Positions 29,677 through 35,528 of a stretch of 35,528 nt of DNA are shown here, piece by piece. The DNA comes from Cristatella mucedo (lineage: Eukaryota > Bryozoa > Phylactolaemata > Cristatellidae): contig WPIO01000058.1 of the NCBI GenBank assembly GCA_009760855.2, positions 2,656,501 through 2,692,028 of the forward strand, in the 5' to 3' direction. Numbering within the stretch: position 1 is the first letter of the stretch; every line of letters starts with the position of its first letter. A model generated the notes under the pieces. It was not told the origin of the DNA. It did not search any database and was given only the letters and a program-made list of their open reading frames with translations. A program made the translations under genes and the position numbers.

Positions 29677-30384
29677 TATCATTTGATTAACAGAATACCA
29701 ATGTACTACATAGCAACGGAGTGTGATCAAACACTTAATTTTTTAACCACCACACTATGTATATCAGAGTATGCTCTTAGCAAATCAATCAGCAGGCATG
29801 TTGCACTAAGTTTTAGCATTTCCAAATTAAAGCAGTGCTGCCATAGGCCTAGATAAGACTCATTCAGGCTCATGCAGCCACACTTTGATTGAACAAATGC
29901 AGCATTCTGGTTGATTGTCACCTACAAGCCCCTTTAGCCATCATATGATTGGCAGCCTCTGACAATGTCCCAGTCTGGCCCCCTCCGTGGCTTGATCCTG
30001 GCTATGGCCCTGAGTGTGCAAAAAATGCCAATTTGGCTTGGAATGCAATAAACAGTTATCTAGCATGACACCAAGCCGGTCTTCATGACTTTTTGAGCAG
30101 CAGTCGGATGTATTTGCATATGCAGCTGCTAAATATGTAATTCAGGTCACTGTAAACTAGGACATTGTTACTTACAAACGAAAAGGCAGCAACAACTTGT
30201 GCAAACACTTGTGAGACTCTCTATATCGATTTGTATTTACACAGCTTTTGTAACGAATTTGTAAGAGCAAAGCATGTACCTCCTTTAATATGTAAAAACC
30301 AAAAATGCTTATCATTGCCAATCTGGTTTGTGATTGCCAATCCAATCTTTTAAATCAAGAATTTCTACTGCAGTGGAGTAACAG
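29677..30384. other. Unassigned spacer
   Basis: AT-rich, with no recognisable exon. It may belong to the 5' intron of gene 2. Confidence 0.4.
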
Positions 30385-30388
30385 ATAA

Positions 30389-30560
30389 AATACCTAGTGA
30401 TTCAACAGCCTCTTTTTTTTAGCTACAGAAGAGCCTTTACGGTATCACCACCACTTTAGTCGGCAATAAAGGAGCACCCACAGCAGAATGCAAACCCACG
30501 ATCTCCAGACTGAGGTTGTGAAAAGCAACCGCCTTACCTAGTTTGCTATCACGGGCGGGT
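30389..30560 (-). mobile_element. SINE-2 copy 2
   Basis: The same body and head as at 6103-6267: on the plus strand GATTCAACAGCCTC, GGCAATAAAGGAGCAC and CAAACCCACGATCTCC (B-box complement). Confidence 0.75.
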
Positions 30561-30654
30561 TCTTATACAATGCAGATTTTAAATGGCTTGAGCACTCACC
30601 ACCTCATCAGGGCATCAATGACACTATACTGAATGGTAACGGCACTATCTCAGG

Positions 30655-31290
30655 GGGGCTTTCTGAGGGTAGATAACGACCACCAAGTAAGCCTATAAAG
30701 TACTCTGGTACCATAGGAATCTGTCCTCGGTTTAATTCTCTTCATAATGTATACTCTTACACTTTCCAATGAAATCGCTGAGCATAATCGAGGAATTCAG
30801 TTTCATACAGATGACACGCAGTCATATCTGAGACTTGATCTCCTCTTGCCTTCCAGCACGTCAAAATCTCTCGAGTCTCTTGGAGCATGCATTGCTGACA
30901 TTCGGACTTGGATGCAGGCAAACCTTCTCCAGTTGATAAAACCAACTTAAAAACTATGGAAAACCCTAGTGCCAATCAGAAATTAAAAAGCCTAGCCATC
31001 AAAATGAACGAGGCCAGCATATCTTCTAATGTGCCTCGACAAGCAATCTACACATCATGTTCCCAAAACTAGATGACCACATCAGCACCATCGCCAAGCC
31101 TGACTACTTTTAACTACATGTCCCACAAACGCAGGCTTGCTTAAAATATAACACCACAGCTAAGCTGGTTAGTGCATTTGGGACACCACTATAAACGTCT
31201 GCAAGTACATATTCACATGACGTCCAACCTAAGCAATAAGATCGTCTTTTGGTGATCGGCCTTCAGTTCAAATACATAAATAGTCCAGAG
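30655..31290 (+). mobile_element. Old LINE-A fragment (RT catalytic region)
   Basis: The frame 30747-30950 shows HTDDTQSYLRLDLLLPSSTS and CIADIRTWMQANLLQL, matching motif C and beyond of the young copies (YVDDTQLY). It decays downstream. Confidence 0.75.
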
Positions 31291-31424
31291 CTTGCTTCAG
31301 GCTACTGTTACCACGAGCAATTACTTTGCATCATATAAGTTATGGTTGAAGTGGCATGTAATCCCTTAACAAGCCATGGACAGGGACTTATGCGTTTTAA
31401 TGCTGGTCTAAGCATGACACCCTA

Positions 31425-34000
31425 ATGTAAAATGCATGTCCGTCTGCAGCTCTGCAGAGCCACAAAGACTAAGTGAGACACATGGGAGAGTTTTTATAGT
31501 ATACTCTAAGCATAAGCAGCAATCGTACACAGGCCATAGCCGACAGACTTTGTTTTACGAAACAAAGAGAAAGTAAGAAGCATAGCTTAATCAAGAGGGC
31601 AGTTGGAGTAGTGAGTGGCATGGAAGTAGTAGCTCAAGATGGCTGGAAAGAATTAGCCACAGTCGGCAGCATGAGAGCAGATGTTACGTAAGAATTGGGG
31701 TAATGAGTTCCACAGCCTAGGACCTGAAGAGCAAAAGCTTCTGTCGCCAACAGTCTTTTAACGGGATGAATGGAACAGCTAATGTATTGCCCACAGAGGA
31801 CCTTCGGGCACAGAGAGGTTAAAACTGGTGCAGCAGTTCAGCTAGTATGAATAAGCCACGCCATGGTAGGCCTTATCGGTCAGCATAAGAACTTAACTCT
31901 GTATCCATCGATCCACCAGCAGCCATCCTAACACCTTCAGCAAAAAAAGACACGTTAACTAGCCTTGCAGCCATATTCATCTCCAGCTGGAGTGGCCTCA
32001 TGGCTTTTTTCGGCAGCCCAGCCAAAATGGAATTGTAATAATCCTGCCTGACCAATAGCAGGGAGTTAGTTAAATTGCTTGAAAGTCACCTTGAAAGACA
32101 TTCCCTAACCTTGAATAGGGATCAGACGTGATGGATAACTGTGGAAGCAATCTTCTCATTGAAATTTACGAAATTTGGGAAATGGTCAAAGACAGCATCT
32201 AAATTCCGAGCATATGGTAAAAGTTGCATAGCAGCATCACCAGGTAAAAGAGAAAAGTCACTTATTACAGCCACACGCTTCGGGTGTCCTAAGAGTAGCA
32301 TTTCAGTTATATCGTCGTTCAGTTTAAAGAAATTTTCCGACATCCAGGATTGAATGCCAGCAAAGCAAGCATTCAGTTTATCGGTTGCTTCGAAAGATTC
32401 CTCTGGCTTAAATGACAAACATAGCTGAATATCGCCAGCATATAACTGATAGCAGATCCCATAGGCCCGAATCACTTTTCTCACAGACTCAATAAAGAAA
32501 ATACTAACTGAACTTAACAGCCTCTTTTGTGTAGCAACAGAAGAACCTTTACGGCTATCACCACCGCTAGCAGCGGCAATAAAGGATCACTCACGGCAGG
32601 ACTCGAACCCACGACCTCCCACGGCTATATATAAATGGAGAACAGCCAAGAACCGAAAACAGATACTTGTGGGGCTCCACAGGTGACTATTCTGGTGGAC
32701 GAGACTTGACCTCTACACGACACGGATTGAACACGATTAGACAAGTATGATTTTTAACCATACCAGTGCCTCGTCTACCAGTCTGATCGTTGTTCTCAAG
32801 CGCTAAAGTAGAATAATTCTTAATCAATAGTGTCAAACGCAGTGATAAATCCAGAATGGTCAGGGCAATGACATTCTCACCATCGTTGCTGCATAGGATG
32901 TCGTTGGTTACACGAAGGATAGCAGTTTCAGTGATGCGATGTCACTTGAATCCGGATTGGAATTTCTCGGACCATTTATTTTATTTCAACGATTGCTACA
33001 AGCTGCCTAGCAGCAATCTTTTCAAGAATCTTTGACAGTAAAGAAAGAAGGGAACCGGGCGATAGCTTGCTTATACCTCTGAATCTTATCAGTGCTTGTA
33101 AATTAAATATCAGTAGAATGAGCACATTTTGAAGAACTTAGGAACAAGCTTTTAAATCTGAGTTATGGCAGGGCCAAGTTGGTCTGCCAGTGAAGACCAC
33201 AGAAGGGATGGTATTGGTTCTTCAGGAGACGAGCTCTTTTTACTAGAATTTATTCAGTTAGCCTGTTCGTATGCAGAAATCTCGGAAAATTGCCTGTGGA
33301 CCTGCTTCAAGTACTGCAGTATTTGTAAACAAAGGAGCACCCGGGTAAGAAGGAAAGAATCCACTAACAAGATGAGCTTTAATGAAACCACAGCTTTTAA
33401 GAAATGAAAAATAAGGTCACTGGTTCTGACTCAAGAAATGATTGAGTCAGAGGGGAATTTATGGAGGCATAGATATGTCCAATTTTAAGAAGGCAGAAAA
33501 CTTGTCCGCCGAGGCGTTAGTATCTAGGAAGTGAGACCTCTCAGAGTTGGCAATCAAGTTGTTCACCGTCTTATAAATTTGTTTTGGGTTGGACCGGCAG
33601 GCTTTCAGTTTTCAACTAAAGAAAGAAGTGTACCGGCCTTTCTAAGCTTCCTGGTATAGACACTGAGTAAGTGTGTCACATCGGCTGGATCGACAATCGA
33701 CCCAAACTTCCTAAAAGCTGCGTTCAAACCTGGGCCTAACCCGGCGAATATCTTGAAGCTTTTGGTTAATCAAAAGCAATTTCCGCGACTCGATGCACAG
33801 ACAGAATGTAGGGAAGCAAGCTCATCAAGGAAACTGTTAAGTTTCATGTGCGCTGCATCAGTGAATTTATTGAGGCTGCCGGTCGAGTCTGGGTGCACAT
33901 CAAGAAGACTAGCATTACAGATTGCAAAATTTCACCGAATCAATGTTTTTCACTGCTTGTCATTAACCCTTGGTTATTGTTGCTTCTCATACAGGAAGTT
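31425..34000 (-). mobile_element. Longest LINE-B copy, dead
   Basis: On the minus strand, from about 33720: linker (FRKFGSIVDPADVTHLLSVY; KLRKAG), NKFI/TVNNL region, CGAPQVSVFGSWLF (motif B, about 32670), YQLYAGDIQLCLSFKP (motif C with ADD changed to AGD), NFFKLNDDITEMLLLGHPKR, QDYYNSILAGLPKKAM, then the shared 3' part to about 31430 with a CATTA-like end. Many stops. A SINE-2 is inserted at 32503-32630. Confidence 0.82.
32503..32630 (-). mobile_element. SINE-2 copy 3, nested in LINE-B, 5' truncated
   Basis: Plus strand: AACAGCCTCTTTTGTGTAGC, CGGCAATAAAGGATCACTC and GGACTCGAACCCACGACC (complement of a good B-box). The A-box half is missing. It interrupts the LINE-B reverse transcriptase between motifs B and C. 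Confidence 0.78.
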
Positions 34001-34076
34001 GTAAAGCACTTGAATAGAGATTTATTTCTCTCAGGGTGCTATTTAAATCTACTACTATTATTATTCGTTTGATTAT
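33995..34076 (+). mobile_element. LINE-A/SINE-1-type 3' tail
   Basis: AAAGCACTTGAATAGAGATT then TATTTCTCTCAGGGTGCT, the nested hairpin, followed by an ATT-rich tract. No body is recognisable upstream. Confidence 0.65.
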
Positions 34077-34084
34077 TAATATTA

Positions 34085-34560
34085 TTGCTGCCGGTGCACA
34101 ACTTTGCAGCCAGGCTTGTCGGTCATGAAGATTAAAACTGCCAAATTACACTACTGAACTTAATCTCTTTCGAGGTACATTACATTTGCTGCAAATGAAG
34201 CACAATTGAATGATTCATTGTAGCTTGCTCAATAAGCAACAAGAATAACACTGCTTCTCATTGACCCGAACTGACTCCCAATCAAGCGGTATATCGACTT
34301 TGGTTTATGTCAGTCAATTGTAGGTCCCTTCATTGTCTTTCTCCAAAATACCAATTCGAAATACCTCCTACTCAGGCTTGCATAGCACGACCCACTCTTC
34401 TGCCTCGCTTCGTTTAGCTAAGCCTTTAACTGATCTGAAATCCTCTGGAGACTGCCTTCAGTTTGTATGCCCCAAAGCACGGGAATCACTCCAGACTGAT
34501 GCCACGACATGCCCTGAAGTGATGAAATTAAACAAAATGCTAAATCCAGATCGGTTGCTC
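34085..34560 (+). mobile_element. Old LINE-A C-terminal fragment with a nested tail piece
   Basis: 34092-34156 matches CAAAACTCTGCAGCTAGGCT and onward; 34245-34560 continues with the segment around LKSSGDCLQFVCPKARESLQ. In between (about 34157-34244) sits a LINE-A 3' tail in opposite orientation (GAACTTAATCTCTTTCGAGG). Confidence 0.7.
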
Positions 34561-35029
34561 ACAGCATGTGTTAGCTCTTACGTGTCTTTGGTGTACTGTA
34601 ACTACAAAAGTAAGTTATAAGAAACTAATTGAAGTGTTCTTTTTCAAGCATTTTCAAAAAATCTTGCAGGGATTTAGTCCTCCTAGAGTGTCACAAATGT
34701 ATCTAATTACTATGATGATCATGATAATTATGTCTTCACACGGTGCAATCCATAATTTCACAGCTCATAAGGATGGTATCCCCAAATCGCTGAGCTAATT
34801 TTGGTCACAACAGCATGGGAATATCTGAAATCCTCTGGAGACTGCCTTCAGTTTGTTTCTCTCTGGGTGTATGAACATTTATGGTGGGTACATGGTGCAT
34901 GTACATATGTGTGGTGACAGTGTGCACCCGTGAGTGCACACTCTCACATGCATGCACACTGCTATGCATTAGAACAATCAGGGCTTTCCAGTCGCATGTG
35001 CCATTTGCAGTCAGAAGTAATAAATAAAT
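34561..35029. other. Unassigned spacer
   Basis: No gene recognised. A phrase from the LINE-A fragment (ATCCTCTGGAGACTGCCTTC) recurs at 34440 and 34830, indicating a small local duplication. Confidence 0.4.
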
Positions 35030-35032
35030 ATA

Positions 35033-35190
35033 AACTAGCTAATTTAACAGCTTCTTTTGTATAGCGACAGAATAGCCTTTACGGCTATCTATCAACACTG
35101 ATTTAAGTAGCAATAAAGGATTGACCACCGCAGGATTCGAACCCACGACCTCGGGACCAAGGCCGTGAAGCAACCATCTTAATGCAGAGA
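35033..35190 (-). mobile_element. SINE-2 copy 4
   Basis: Plus strand: TTAACAGCTTCTTTTGTATA, GCAATAAAGGATTGACC and GGATTCGAACCCACGACC, whose complement GGTTCGAATCC is a perfect B-box type sequence; the head follows to about 35190. Confidence 0.78.
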
Positions 35191-35404
35191 ATTGCCTCTT
35201 GCTCCTCAGGGAACCTTCATAGCCAGGGATCTCCTGTTATATAGAGCAAACAATAATATATGGATGTGCCGGGTGCCATCTGCACAGCATGCTCTTTAGC
35301 TTCACATGAAAATGTACCGCAAAGTTGGACATTCCGACCAGCACGACAATTTAGCCTGCTTCTAAGTCGCATAGATTTATTCTAGAACGTCTCACCGGCG
35401 ATTC

Positions 35405-35528
35405 AAGCCACACCCTGGTTTGGCTCCAGGTTAAGGTGCTGACCCTTGATAACCAAGGTAAATGTGGATGAATTTGATGACTGAGGTTATGGATGGGCTC
35501 GAGCACTGTGGCAAATGTGAAGCGCCTG
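35405..35528 (+). mobile_element. SINE-1 copy cut by the window edge
   Basis: tRNA-like head with a B-box-like GGGCTCGAGCA (35494-35504), then TGTGAAGCGCCTG, the start of the LINE-A-type hairpin, where the window ends. Confidence 0.65.

Noticed and set aside
29241-29856. Plus-strand frames of 97 and 141 codons
   Set aside because: Antisense shadows of the minus-strand LINE-A reverse transcriptase and its flank.
35100-35190. A functional tRNA gene at the GGTTCGAATCC (minus) motif
   Set aside because: There is no cloverleaf with acceptor pairing, and the sequence recurs with a common non-tRNA body, so it is a SINE head.

Overview
The window is eukaryotic (metazoan) DNA. It shows split genes with GT-AG introns, many dead non-LTR retrotransposon (LINE) pieces, tRNA-derived SINEs, LTR-like remnants and long AT/TG microsatellites. 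There is no bacterial operon structure, rRNA or free-standing tRNA gene. The LINE and SINE content and the macro/Deltex genes suggest an invertebrate animal, probably aquatic; the sequence alone does not fix the species.

Two host genes can be supported, both on the minus strand and clearly paralogous. Gene 2 (exons 28358-27421, 22604-21565 and 21280-21059) encodes, in one chain, a KH-like segment, a macro domain (ADP-ribose reader or hydrolase fold), a Ser/Gly/Pro-rich linker, a C3HC4 RING and a Deltex C-terminal (DTC) domain. It is a Deltex/DTX3L-type E3 ubiquitin ligase carrying its own macro domain, the combination that vertebrates split between PARP9 (macro) and DTX3L (RING-DTC). All splice phases fit. 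Gene 1 (exons 12281-11542 and 11190-10295) has the same KH-like and macro domains and the same intron position and phase. Its linker has been replaced by a 129-bp (43-residue) tandem repeat, an in-frame stop follows, and DNA homology to gene 2 continues past the stop only to about the first RING cysteines. Gene 1 is therefore a macro-only paralogue that lost its ligase end. The 5' exons of both genes were not found.

A block of about 1.7-1.95 kb occurs twice in direct orientation (1-1703 and 15604-17553), once downstream of each gene. It is nearly identical at its left end and more diverged at its right end. It carries a dead LINE reverse-transcriptase relic with the same stop codons in both copies, and a small open frame with a nuclear-receptor-like zinc-finger signature. 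The layout suggests a tandem array of macro-Deltex genes.

The rest is mostly mobile DNA. LINE-A (CR1/L2-like) has at least ten pieces and a 3' nested hairpin followed by varied short repeats. LINE-B is a second family with a CATTA-type tail. SINE-1 has a tRNA-like head joined to the LINE-A 3' hairpin. SINE-2 has four copies, all read on the minus strand. Several insertions are nested: LINE-B inside LINE-A in the large intron of gene 2, SINE-1 inside LINE-B with a target-site duplication, and SINE-2 inside LINE-B. Three loci carry polyadenylation or polypurine signatures of minus-strand LTR elements. Long stretches between these hold nothing I can recognise and are listed as such.
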